From Clostridia bacterium (GTDB lineage: Bacteria > Bacillota > Clostridia > Oscillospirales > CAG-272): 32,949 nt of DNA. Location of the stretch: assembly GCA_017472305.1 (NCBI GenBank), contig JAFUQP010000003.1, forward strand, positions 1-32,949. The letters are read 5' to 3'. Under the pieces are notes generated by a model that was not told the DNA's origin, searched no databases, and saw only the letters and a list, made by a program, of their open reading frames with translations. The translations under genes and the position numbers were made by a program. This document shows positions 1-7,086 of this stretch, piece after piece. Positions within the stretch are counted from its first letter, which is position 1. Every line of letters begins with the position of its first letter.

Positions 1-228
1 GGAGAAGCCACCACCCTTAACGTTTGCAACGATGTCAAACTTACCAACGGTATCGGTAACACCGAAGGGCTGGTTAACGATAAGCTTCATGGTCTCAAGA
101 CCAAAGTAATCACTGATATCTCTGCCGTTGATGGTAACAACGCCTGTACCGGGATAGAGGCGAACTCTAGCAACCGACTTCTTTCTTCTGCCGGTTCCGT
201 AGAAATAAGGCTTTGCACTAGTATACAT
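1..228 (-). CDS. rpsI: 30S ribosomal protein S9, 3' end cut by window edge
   Basis: Structural protein of the small ribosomal subunit. The reverse strand reads [20 protein letters not shown], the characteristic S9 start with its GTGRRK(K)S(V)AR block, and continues with the [11 protein letters not shown] segment and QPF. Only the first 76 codons are present; S9 is usually about 130 residues, so the C-terminal half with its basic tail lies left of base 1. The ATG at 226-228 is preceded by a GGGAGG ribosome binding site at a normal distance. It starts 18 bases after the rplM stop, the usual rplM-rpsI operon, so it should share the rplM promoter and leader control. Identity is secure from the sequence; the missing end cannot be judged. 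Confidence 0.97.
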   Translation of the reverse strand, partial: MYTSAKPYFYGTGRRKKSVARVRLYPGTGVVTINGRDISDYFGLETMKLIVNQPFGVTDTVGKFDIVANVKGGGFS

Positions 229-246
229 TATTCACTATCCTCCCTA

Positions 247-672
247 TTAGTCAACTACGATAGGCTTCTGAGCAGCCTGGTTGTGTTCTGCGCCACAGTA
301 AACGTGAAGGCGGGTAAAGGACTTCGCACCGATGGTGTTGTGGGGAAGCATTCCCTTAACAGCAAGCTCCATAGCCTTCTCGGGACGGGTGCTCATAAGG
401 GTCTTGTACTGAATCTCCTTAAGACCGCCGATGTAGCCGGAGTGGTGACGGTAGTACTTCTGCTCAAGCTTCTTACCGGTGAGAATTGCCTTGTCAGCAT
501 TCACAATGATAACGAACTCGCCGCAGTCAGCGTGGGGGGTGAACTCGGGTCTGTGCTTGCCGCGAAGAATATCCGCAGCCTTAACGGCGGTTCTGCCAAG
601 GGGCTTGCCTGCCGCATCGATAACGAACCATCTGCGCTCGATGGTGTTAGCGTTTGCCATAAAAGTAGACAT
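247..672 (-). CDS. rplM: 50S ribosomal protein L13
   Basis: Large-subunit ribosomal protein, an early assembly protein of 23S rRNA. The 141-residue product has the L13 landmarks: [15 protein letters not shown] near the N-terminus, the [12 protein letters not shown] block, a [12 protein letters not shown] block near the middle, and a MLPHN motif followed by a RLHVYCG stretch near the C-terminus. The frame stays open upstream, but ATG at 670-672 is chosen because GGAGG lies a few bases before it and the product then starts MSTFMANA, the usual form in Clostridia. First gene of the rplM-rpsI operon, with its promoter and a leader hairpin just upstream. Lysine is nearly always AAG, as expected of a highly expressed gene. 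Confidence 0.97.
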   Translation of the reverse strand: MSTFMANANTIERRWFVIDAAGKPLGRTAVKAADILRGKHRPEFTPHADCGEFVIIVNADKAILTGKKLEQKYYRHHSGYIGGLKEIQYKTLMSTRPEKAMELAVKGMLPHNTIGAKSFTRLHVYCGAEHNQAAQKPIVVD

Positions 673-696
673 TTTGTATTCCTCCAAATTTGTTCT

Positions 697-727
697 GCGT
701 AAGCTTCGGACGGACCGAACTGTACGC
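697..727 (-). promoter_or_regulatory. L13-type leader hairpin in the rplM 5' UTR
   Basis: Between promoter and start codon the minus-strand transcript can fold into a hairpin. The outer stem is GCGTA with TACGC, the inner stem is TTCGG with CCGAA around a five-base loop, and a small asymmetric internal loop separates them. Position and size fit the L13 leader known in Firmicutes, where L13 is thought to bind its own mRNA leader and repress the operon. The fold is seen in the sequence; the family assignment is by position and shape and needs a covariance-model search. Confidence 0.6.
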
Positions 728-749
728 TTTACTTTTTTCAAGCCCGTAT

Positions 750-778
750 ATTATAACACACGGTGGCTCGCTTGTCAA
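750..778 (-). promoter_or_regulatory. Consensus sigma-A promoter for rplM-rpsI
   Basis: On the minus strand TTGACA (773-778) and TATAAT (750-755) are separated by exactly 17 bases, a perfect match to the housekeeping consensus. Transcription should start near 743, giving a leader of about 70 bases that contains the L13-type hairpin. Confidence 0.9.
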
Positions 779-830
779 CAGTTTTTGGAAATTTTTTTGA
801 AGAAATTTAAATTAAAAAACCAAAGCTCCG

Positions 831-870
831 AATATCTCCCAAAATCTCCCGAAATCTCCCAAAATCGCCG
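831..870. repeat. Four 10-bp tandem repeats between divergent promoters
   Basis: Four consecutive 10-base units, close to AAATCTCCCR with drift in the first and last, lie between the leftward rplM promoter and the rightward lipoprotein promoter. The region from 780 to 960 is otherwise A/T-rich with no gene. The period is close to one helical turn, so a bound protein would meet every copy on the same face; that is inference. Confidence 0.6.
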
Positions 871-965
871 ATGCGCCAAAATACAAAAATTTTCCTAAAC
901 TTTGTCAAAAATGCTCAAAAATAAAAATTAACCGAAATTTTCATTCAAATTTTGGAAAAACCCTC

Positions 966-994
966 TTGAAAAAATCCCCCCTCTCTGTTATACT
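966..994 (+). promoter_or_regulatory. Sigma-A promoter for the first lipoprotein gene
   Basis: TTGAAA (966-971) and TATACT (989-994) with a 17-base spacer, 32 bases before the ATG at 1026. Transcription should start near 1001, giving a very short leader. Confidence 0.8.
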
Positions 995-1025
995 AATATG
1001 GTAATAAAACAATTTGGAGAATATT

Positions 1026-1724
1026 ATGAAAAGCTTAAAGAAGATATTATCACTTATTCTTGCGCTTATGATGCTTTTTACCTCGGCGTTTGCTCTCGCG
1101 TCCTGCTCGGATGACGGAGATAACTCGGGTGACGGCACTTCGGGCAGCGGCTCGGGCGACGGCGGCAGCGCAGGCGGCAGTGCGGACTTCACCTACACCG
1201 TCTATGTAAAGAGCGGCAATAAAGGAATTGCAGGCGCGGACGTTCTCTTTACCAACCTCGCTGATTCTACAGATAAGAAGCTTGTTTCTACTGACTCAAA
1301 TGGCAGGGCAAAGATTACTACCGAAGTTGAAACCGAATTTAGCGCAACTGTGACTAGACTCCCTGTTGACTACAGGGGAGACGATCCGTTCATTCCTGAA
1401 ACGAAGACTCTCGTTGACGGCACCGCAACCTTTACTTACACCGCGGTTGACCTTCCCGACTGGACGGTTACTGTACTCGACCCCGACGGTAATGCCATAG
1501 CAGGCGTCGTTATTCAGATGTGCTCGGGCTCTAACTGCTTTATGCCCAAGACCACGGGTGAAGACGGCAAGGTTGTCTTTGCTGATTTCGTAACCGCGGA
1601 ATACCACGTACAGATTAATTCTATGCCTTCGGGCTACAGCTACCCTGAGGGAAAGGATGCTGACGACTACTACTATTTTGACGGCGAAACCTCTATAACA
1701 ATCACTCTTTCTAGAGCTAACTGA
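1026..1724 (+). CDS. Surface lipoprotein with two Ig-like/CnaB-type modules
   Basis: The 232-residue product starts with a lipoprotein signal peptide: basic MKSLKK, a hydrophobic core and lipobox L-A-S-C with Cys27 as the predicted lipidated residue. An acidic Gly/Ser-rich spacer (about 28-55) follows, then two beta-sandwich-like modules (about 58-148 and 149-232). Each opens with a TV(Y)V or TVTV strand and a G-(I/V)-x-(I)AG(A/V) turn typical of carboxypeptidase-regulatory/CnaB-like folds. I recognise no catalytic motif. GGAGA precedes the ATG at 1026; a TTG twelve bases upstream overlaps that site and is less likely. It has its own promoter and terminator, so it is monocistronic. The signal peptide and architecture resemble the larger lipoprotein at 2011, suggesting distant paralogues. 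Ligand unknown. Confidence 0.85.
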   Translation: MKSLKKILSLILALMMLFTSAFALASCSDDGDNSGDGTSGSGSGDGGSAGGSADFTYTVYVKSGNKGIAGADVLFTNLADSTDKKLVSTDSNGRAKITTEVETEFSATVTRLPVDYRGDDPFIPETKTLVDGTATFTYTAVDLPDWTVTVLDPDGNAIAGVVIQMCSGSNCFMPKTTGEDGKVVFADFVTAEYHVQINSMPSGYSYPEGKDADDYYYFDGETSITITLSRAN

Positions 1725-1734
1725 ACAGACTACT

Positions 1735-1767
1735 AAAAAACGACGGACACTCTCCGTCGTTTTTTTT
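1735..1767 (+). terminator. Rho-independent terminator after first lipoprotein
   Basis: CGACGGA (1741-1747), a five-base loop and TCCGTCG (1753-1759), followed by eight T. A run of A before the stem means it could also work in reverse. It begins 10 bases after the stop codon. Confidence 0.93.
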
Positions 1768-1872
1768 CTGAATATTTGGAGTAAATACTCAATTTTTTTA
1801 GAACATTTAATCATATTCTTTAATCTAACCTTTTAACATTTATACAAACTTTCAGTAATTTCAGATATTCTA

Positions 1873-1901
1873 TTGAAAAAAATTCTTTTAAATGATATAA
1901 T
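1873..1901 (+). promoter_or_regulatory. Sigma-A promoter for the large lipoprotein gene
   Basis: TTGAAA (1873-1878) and a perfect TATAAT (1896-1901) with a 17-base spacer. The predicted start near 1908 gives a leader of about 100 bases containing the stable hairpin at 1926-1964. Confidence 0.87.
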
Positions 1902-1925
1902 TATTACATTAATAGGTGTACTTAT

Positions 1926-1964
1926 GCGCATACGACGGTGAGGGCCCCTTCGCCGCGCGTGTGC
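1926..1964 (+). promoter_or_regulatory. Very stable GC-rich hairpin in a lipoprotein mRNA leader
   Basis: Bases 1926-1943 pair with 1947-1964 almost without a break. Outer pairs are 1926-1931 with 1959-1964 (two G-U pairs), then one mismatch, then 1933-1934 with 1956-1957. Base 1935 is bulged; 1936-1941 pair with 1950-1955; 1949 is bulged; 1942-1943 pair with 1947-1948 around a three-base loop. The GC-rich block stands out in an A/T-rich intergenic region. It lies about 20 bases after the predicted transcription start and 46 bases before the ATG, and has no T-run, so it is not a terminator. A 5' mRNA stabiliser or protein-binding site is plausible. Confidence 0.6.
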
Positions 1965-2010
1965 TCGGAACATCTTTTATGAGAAAAAAGAACAGTTTCT
2001 TGGAGGACTT

Positions 2011-4779
2011 ATGAGCAAGTTTAAGAAATTAATCAGTCTTTTGTTGATGCTTATGCTCGCCCTTTCCGTGACCCTCTCCTTCGCTTCTTGTGGCGACGAT
2101 GATGACGGCGGTGACGGTGGCGACGGCGGAAGCAGCGATACCGGCAATGGCGGTAACACAGGCGATACCGGCAACGGCGGTAACACAGGCGACACCGGCA
2201 GCGGTGGCGGCACTCCCGGCGGCGACGAGGGCAATACTCCCGCTGAGCCTATCCCCACTCCCCCCGCAGCGCAGATTATCAAGACCTATACTGTAAAGGT
2301 GGTTGACCAGGCAGGCAATGCCGTTCCCGGCGTTACTGTTAAGCTTGTCGAGTACGACGATAAGGGCGTACAGAAGGGCGAGAAGCAGGGAACTACCGCG
2401 ACTGTAGATAACGCGGCTGTTGCAACCTTCTCGGTTGTTGAAAGCGCTTACCTCAAGGCACAGGTCGTTTCCGTTCCCACAGGCTACGTAATGGGTACCT
2501 ACGCAGACGGCAAGACCACCCTTAAGTATGACACGAAGGTTGACTTTGCTAACTACGAGGCAACTCTTACTGTCGTTAAGCCCACAGGCTACATAATCAC
2601 TGCGGCTGACGAAGACGGCAACGTTTTCAAGGGCGTTGAGATTACCTATGTTGTTACTCCTAATGACCCCGCTACTCCCGAAAACGAGGAAGTTAAGATT
2701 ACCGTTGTTACCGACTCTCTCGGTAAGGCAGTTCTTGACCTTCCCGCACTCGGTGTTGACGACGACCCCAATACCCCCGACGTTGACGAAACTGTAAAGA
2801 TTCCCGTATCCTTCAAGTACGAGAGCGAAACACACGTCGTTGAGTATGCTACAGGCGAGTTCGACGCTAAGCAGTATCAGACTGTTCTTATCGGTCCTGC
2901 TGTAGGTACCGTTCCCGAGAAGCCCGAGGCAATTGACGCTCTCGATAAGATTTCCCTCAAGGTTGGCGAGACCCGTTACTACACTCTTACCGCAGAGGCT
3001 GGACAGAGCATCATTATCAGAAATGATACCGTATCTGTTGCTTACGGTGATGAAAGCTTCTCGGTTGATGCAGGCGCAGGCGTTGCAATCGTTCCTCTTG
3101 ACGCGGGCGAGGCGGCGTTCTCTGTTACCAACGTAGGTACCTCTCCTATCACCGATGCCGTAACCGAGCTTGTAACAGTCAAGACCTTCGCAAAGCCCTC
3201 TGACAACACTCTCGAGGCAGCTATTGAAAAGGGTAAGTCTGCTTGGTACGAAATTGACTACAAGGCAGGTCAGTACGTAATTATTGATGTTGGCTGTGAC
3301 ACCGCAGAGGTAGTTTACCGCGAGCATCGCTATACTCCCAAGAACCAGAAGATAGAATTCCAGCTCAACGAAAACGGCGAGACCGCTGTATTCAAGGTAA
3401 TCGCTGGCGCCGGCGATGCTGATGCACTTGCAGCAAACGTATCCGTTAAGCTCATAACTCCTATAAACGACGAAACCGATATCGAGATTCCCGCAGGCGA
3501 GTCCATTTGGGTTTCCATAGCTTACACCGCAGGTCAGTATCTCCTTATAGATGATGCTACCGTAACTGCAGAAGGATACACATTCGGTGAAACTCTCGGT
3601 GCGGCTGCAGGCACAAAGTACATTAAGCTTACCGCGACAGGCGCGGCTGAAACTGCTATCAAGCCCGTAACTCCCCTTACCTTTAATGAGGGCACTGCCA
3701 CCGTAACCGTTAAGGGCGGCAAGACCGCTTGGTTTGAGGTTTCGGGCGCAGGAAAGTACGTCTTTATCGAAAACGCTGATGCAATTCTTGGCGGAATAGG
3801 CGAGGACGTAACCGCAATCAGCGGAATTATCGCGGCGGCTACCTCAGATAGCGAGACCGTATTCTCTCTCACCGTAGGTGACGAGAACTCCGACCTTGTA
3901 ATCAAGCTTGTTGAGGTTACCGAGACCGAAGAACTTCCCACCGCTCCCGCAGCTACGAAGGGTACCACCTGGTACAAGGTTCCTGCTGATGCAGGAAGCT
4001 ACATCTTCCTTCTTGACGAAACAGGTAAGGCGCAGATAACCTACAAGGGCTCGACCGTCAACACCGCGAACGGTGTTATCTCTGTACCCGTTACCGACGA
4101 GGACGGCTACGTAATCTTTGCGCTTGGCTTCACAGCAACCGTGGCCGATAAGACTGCTTCGGAATTCTCTATCGCAACCATTGAAACTCTTGCAAAGACC
4201 GAGGCTACCGTTCCGGTCGAGGCAAACGGCTCCGTTTGGTTCGTATATACCTCAAAGGCTGGCGAGATTATCCTCGTTGAAGGCGCTACCGCAGTTGAAA
4301 TCAATGGCGTTGATGCAAAATACGAGAATGGAAAGATTATCTTTGCAGCTGACGATGATACCGCGAAGACAAAGGGCACCGGCACAGCATACATCAAGGT
4401 TACCGTTGGCGATACCGCAGGCGACGTAACCCTCAAGCCTGTTACCGTTCTTAATACCGCGGAGCTTCTTGATACCACTAAGGGCGTAAGAGTTAACGTT
4501 CCCGCAGACGGCTCTGCGCGTTGGCTCCAGATTGACTACACCGCAGCAGGCACTCTCACTATCGACAGCACCAAGGTTATCGTTTACCTTGACGGTGCAA
4601 CCGAGCCCGTTGCAGTAGAGGACGATGCAAAGACCGTTACCGTTGAGCTTCCTGCTCTCGCTACAGGCGAAACCAAGGGTACTCTCCTTATCAAGGTAAC
4701 CTCCGAGGAGTCGGCAGAGTTCACCGCAACCTTCACTATCGTAGCTGCTCCCGCAGCTGACGAAACCCCTGCAACCTGA
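2011..4779 (+). CDS. Large repetitive surface lipoprotein (922 aa)
   Basis: A lipoprotein signal peptide with lipobox F-A-S-C (Cys27) is followed by an acidic stretch and a low-complexity Gly/Asn/Thr/Asp spacer with short repeats of the type NGGNTGDTG (to about residue 75). Two Ig/CnaB-like modules follow (about 91-190 and 192-300). About seven related modules of 75-95 residues then fill the rest, each marked by a G-x-(S/T)-x-W-(Y/F) strand and a following AG-x-(Y)-(V/I)-(I/L)-I strand. The aromatic marks lie near residues 320, 412, 500, 574, 654, 743 and 838. The spacing recalls pre-peptidase C-terminal-like beta-sandwiches. I see no catalytic motif and no LPxTG. Lysine is almost always AAG, suggesting high expression. 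GGAGG precedes the ATG. Probably an abundant surface or adhesion protein; the ligand cannot be inferred. Confidence 0.85.
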   Translation: MSKFKKLISLLLMLMLALSVTLSFASCGDDDDGGDGGDGGSSDTGNGGNTGDTGNGGNTGDTGSGGGTPGGDEGNTPAEPIPTPPAAQIIKTYTVKVVDQAGNAVPGVTVKLVEYDDKGVQKGEKQGTTATVDNAAVATFSVVESAYLKAQVVSVPTGYVMGTYADGKTTLKYDTKVDFANYEATLTVVKPTGYIITAADEDGNVFKGVEITYVVTPNDPATPENEEVKITVVTDSLGKAVLDLPALGVDDDPNTPDVDETVKIPVSFKYESETHVVEYATGEFDAKQYQTVLIGPAVGTVPEKPEAIDALDKISLKVGETRYYTLTAEAGQSIIIRNDTVSVAYGDESFSVDAGAGVAIVPLDAGEAAFSVTNVGTSPITDAVTELVTVKTFAKPSDNTLEAAIEKGKSAWYEIDYKAGQYVIIDVGCDTAEVVYREHRYTPKNQKIEFQLNENGETAVFKVIAGAGDADALAANVSVKLITPINDETDIEIPAGESIWVSIAYTAGQYLLIDDATVTAEGYTFGETLGAAAGTKYIKLTATGAAETAIKPVTPLTFNEGTATVTVKGGKTAWFEVSGAGKYVFIENADAILGGIGEDVTAISGIIAAATSDSETVFSLTVGDENSDLVIKLVEVTETEELPTAPAATKGTTWYKVPADAGSYIFLLDETGKAQITYKGSTVNTANGVISVPVTDEDGYVIFALGFTATVADKTASEFSIATIETLAKTEATVPVEANGSVWFVYTSKAGEIILVEGATAVEINGVDAKYENGKIIFAADDDTAKTKGTGTAYIKVTVGDTAGDVTLKPVTVLNTAELLDTTKGVRVNVPADGSARWLQIDYTAAGTLTIDSTKVIVYLDGATEPVAVEDDAKTVTVELPALATGETKGTLLIKVTSEESAEFTATFTIVAAPAADETPAT

Positions 4780-4795
4780 TTTGCAGGTTAGCTTC

Positions 4796-4855
4796 GGATT
4801 AACTTGAATAGCTTTCTTGTAGGCAACTCCGACAAGTCAGTCACAAGTCTAATCC
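4796..4855 (+). other. Structured 3' UTR element before the terminator
   Basis: GGATTA (4796-4801) and CTTG (4803-4806) pair with CAAG (4844-4847) and TAATCC (4850-4855). Inside, CTTGT (4816-4820) plus GG pairs with CC plus ACAAG (4832-4836) around a CAACT loop. The element is about 60 bases, starts 16 bases after the lipoprotein stop and is separate from the terminator. Role unknown; an mRNA-stability element or a processed small RNA are possibilities. Confidence 0.5.
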
Positions 4856-4872
4856 CAAAAATAACAAAAAGC

Positions 4873-4909
4873 GCACCCGTGAGCCTCGGCTCACGGGTGC
4901 TTTCTCTTT
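4873..4909. terminator. Bidirectional terminator between convergent genes
   Basis: A 13-base inverted repeat, GCACCCGTGAGCC with its complement at 4888-4900, is followed on the plus strand by TTTCTCTTT and preceded by AAAAAGC, which gives a T-run on the minus strand. It sits between the lipoprotein gene and the convergent ttcA-like gene and should stop both. Confidence 0.9.
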
Positions 4910-4976
4910 AAAAGCGTTGCACTTCTATCCTTTGTAAATATCGGTTGCAGCTTGCTTCTAAGCAAAACAGACTTTT

Positions 4977-5732
4977 CTATTCCTCGATTTTTCCCGCGTC
5001 GGGGTATCTGCCCGTCATCTTGAAGCCGTCAATTCCGCTCTTACACATAGCACCGAATATTCTGTGGCGAAGCCCCTTATTGTTGCGCTCGATTTCTCGA
5101 AGCAAACTTTTCATATTCTCGCGCTCGGTGGTCTTGTCCTCGGGACAAAGGCTCTTTATTATAGGCAGCTCGCGCCTGTTCGCAAAATAGCTGACGTCCT
5201 TTTCGGTGGCATAGAGAAGCGGACGGATAAGCGTTATTTTTCTGTTTGACAGATAGCTTTTAGGCGAGAAGCAGCCAAGCCGTCCCTCAAAGAACAGATT
5301 GAGCATAAATGTTTCGACAGCATCGTCAAAGTGATGACCGAGCGCGACCTTGTTGCAACCGTGCTCAACTGCCGCTGCGTGGAGGCAGCCGCGCCTCATT
5401 TTAGCACAAAGCGAGCAGGGGTTTGACTCCTTTCTGACGTCGAAGATAATCTTCGCAATATCGGTTTTCTGTACCGTATATTCAACGTCAAGCGCCTCAC
5501 AAAACTCCTTGATAGGGGTAAAGTCCGCCCCCTCAAAGCCCATATCGACAGTCACCGCGACAATCGAATATTTCTTCGGATAAAACCGCCGCATCTCGGC
5601 AAGCGCCGATAAAAGCGCGAGCGAATCCTTTCCGCCCGAAACACCAACCGCTATCCTGTCGCCCTCGTCAATCATACCGTAGTCGTCCACGGCGCGCCTG
5701 ACGAAGCTTAAGAGTCTTTTCATTTCGTTCAT
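4977..5732 (-). CDS. ttcA: TtcA-like tRNA thiolation PP-loop protein
   Basis: PP-loop ATP pyrophosphatase of the TtcA family, which adenylates and thiolates cytidine 32 of tRNA using a [4Fe-4S] cluster. In the 251-residue product the PP-loop is SGGKDS (32-37). The cluster-type cysteines are C106 and C109 (PCSLC) with a third candidate at C196, matching the three-Cys arrangement of TtcA. A GHHFDDAVET block (132-141) is the family's second conserved motif. The frame is open further upstream, but ATG at 5730-5732 is chosen because AAAGG lies 13 bases before it and the longer N-terminus is hydrophobic and not family-like; an ATG nine bases downstream is also possible. It diverges from the amidase gene. 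A related thiolation enzyme with another tRNA target cannot be excluded. Confidence 0.82.
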   Translation of the reverse strand: MNEMKRLLSFVRRAVDDYGMIDEGDRIAVGVSGGKDSLALLSALAEMRRFYPKKYSIVAVTVDMGFEGADFTPIKEFCEALDVEYTVQKTDIAKIIFDVRKESNPCSLCAKMRRGCLHAAAVEHGCNKVALGHHFDDAVETFMLNLFFEGRLGCFSPKSYLSNRKITLIRPLLYATEKDVSYFANRRELPIIKSLCPEDKTTERENMKSLLREIERNNKGLRHRIFGAMCKSGIDGFKMTGRYPDAGKIEE

Positions 5733-5772
5733 ATCAAAAAAATGCCTTTCGCATACACTGTTAGGGAATAGC

Positions 5773-5800
5773 GCGAGGAGTACCGCAACAGATTCCTCGC
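5773..5800. repeat. Inverted repeat in the ttcA/amidase divergent region
   Basis: GCGAGGA (5773-5779) and TCCTCGC (5794-5800), seven perfect pairs with a 14-base loop, sit in the 92-base gap between the divergent ttcA-like and amidase genes. No T-run follows on the plus strand; seven A follow. It could be an operator or a leader hairpin. I see no convincing promoter in this gap. Confidence 0.45.
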
Positions 5801-5824
5801 AAAAAAAGAAAAACGGAGTAGAAA

Positions 5825-6388
5825 ATGGCAACAAGAATATATATTGACCAAGGACATAATCCGCGCGGATTTAATACGGGGGCGGAGGGCAACGGCTTTT
5901 ACGAGCAGGACATAACCTACGAGATAGGCAGAAGGCTTTACGACCTTCTCTCTTCAAACCCCGACTTTGTCTTAAGGCTCTCACGCCCGACAGAGGACAC
6001 AATCCTCGGCACGAGCAATTCGTCAAGCCTTGTGGAAAGAGTAAGAGAGGCAGAAGAATTTGGTGCCGATATGTTCCTATCCCTGCACGTAAACTCTGCC
6101 GCGAACCCGAGTGCCACAGGTAACGAGGCGCTCGTCTACAGCCCAAGCTCAACTGTATCTATAGGACTCGGAGAGGAAATTCTCGAGCAGCTGACCTTGA
6201 CAACGGGACTTCGTAACCGAGGAATAATATACCGCCCGGGACTCTACGTCCTAAGGGAAACCTCGATGCCCGCGCTTCTCGTTGAAATGGGCTTTATAAG
6301 CAATCCGTACGATGCGGAGCTGCTAGCCTATTCGCCAAATCTGTTTGCAATAGGACTCTACCGCGGAATTCTCAATTACTATAGCTGA
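5825..6388 (+). CDS. N-acetylmuramoyl-L-alanine amidase (Amidase_3), no signal peptide
   Basis: Zinc amidase of the Amidase_3/CwlD type, which cuts the bond between N-acetylmuramic acid and L-alanine in peptidoglycan. The 187 residues are the catalytic domain alone. Expected zinc ligands are H11 (DQGHN), E27 (GFYEQD) and H88 (LSLHVNS), with catalytic E154 in LLVEMGFISN. A CGGAG site precedes the ATG. There is no signal peptide, membrane segment or cell-wall-binding module, unlike most CwlD or LytC proteins. That fits either export by another route, release by lysis, or action from the mother-cell cytoplasm; context does not decide. Its stop lies two bases from the stop of the convergent zinc-ribbon gene, with no room for a terminator. 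Confidence 0.88.
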   Translation: MATRIYIDQGHNPRGFNTGAEGNGFYEQDITYEIGRRLYDLLSSNPDFVLRLSRPTEDTILGTSNSSSLVERVREAEEFGADMFLSLHVNSAANPSATGNEALVYSPSSTVSIGLGEEILEQLTLTTGLRNRGIIYRPGLYVLRETSMPALLVEMGFISNPYDAELLAYSPNLFAIGLYRGILNYYS

Positions 6389-6390
6389 AA

Positions 6391-7038
6391 TTATTTAAGC
6401 TCAAGAGAGTCAATAGACAGCTCTTCCTCTGCCATAGATGGAGTAGTAGCCGAGAAGGCGTGAGTTGCGCCGCATCTCTCGCAATAAACCTCAACGCCCT
6501 TGCCAAAGTAACGGATATTGTAGCTTCCGTCACCGCAGGGGCATTTTATTTTGTTCTCGTCTGCAAGGTCGCAAACTAGAAATTTGAGAGTATCAAATAC
6601 CGCGGGGTCACATAGAATTTCGTCGTCTGAGAGCTCTGTGGGCTGAATATCCGAGAGCTCCTCGGCTTCAAGGCTCGTCATAAGTCTTTGGATTTCCGCC
6701 TCGGTTCTCTTAAGCTCGCCTTGAATTTTGTCCTCGTCACCGATAAAGGCGATATCCATACCTGTGTAAGGACAGTTAAGAAGGAACAAGTCGCGCTCGA
6801 AGAATACGTTCTCGCTGACAACGTAGTTATGCGGCTGCCTACAGAAGAGGCAGGGGACGGAAAGCCTGAGCTTTTTGTCGTTTGTCACGTTGATATCAAG
6901 AGGGAGTGAGTTCTCGCAGCTGCACTTAAGCCTTAACATATTTGCCTTCAATGCGAAGCGGCCGACAAGCCCGAATATCGAGCTTCCGCAGTCGGGACAT
7001 CTGTAAACTATATTTCTTTCTTTGGGCTTGATTACCAT
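6391..7038 (-). CDS. Multi-zinc-ribbon protein of unknown function
   Basis: I do not recognise a named family. The 215-residue product carries cysteine pairs at C14/C17 (CPDC), C39/C41, C63/C66 (CLFC), C167/C169 and C186/C189 (CERC), enough for two or three zinc ribbons. A charged helical stretch (about 100-145, rich in Glu) separates the N-terminal set from the C-terminal pair. There is no signal peptide or membrane segment, so it is cytosolic. ATG at 7036-7038 is chosen because CAGGAG precedes it by six bases; an in-frame start 33 bases upstream lacks such a site. It lies 48 bases after the DJ-1 gene and is probably the last gene of the ftsK group. A nucleic-acid or protein adaptor role is inference from fold only. 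Confidence 0.75.
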   Translation of the reverse strand: MVIKPKERNIVYRCPDCGSSIFGLVGRFALKANMLRLKCSCENSLPLDINVTNDKKLRLSVPCLFCRQPHNYVVSENVFFERDLFLLNCPYTGMDIAFIGDEDKIQGELKRTEAEIQRLMTSLEAEELSDIQPTELSDDEILCDPAVFDTLKFLVCDLADENKIKCPCGDGSYNIRYFGKGVEVYCERCGATHAFSATTPSMAEEELSIDSLELK

Positions 7039-7086
7039 TTTTGACTCCTGAATGTAAATTTTGGTTTGCAAAAAGCGTAATAAACG

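Noticed and set aside
2029-3327. Long open frame of 432 codons on the minus strand
   Set aside because: Antisense to the large lipoprotein gene, caused by its strong codon bias; no ribosome binding site and low-complexity, cysteine-scattered protein without domain pattern.
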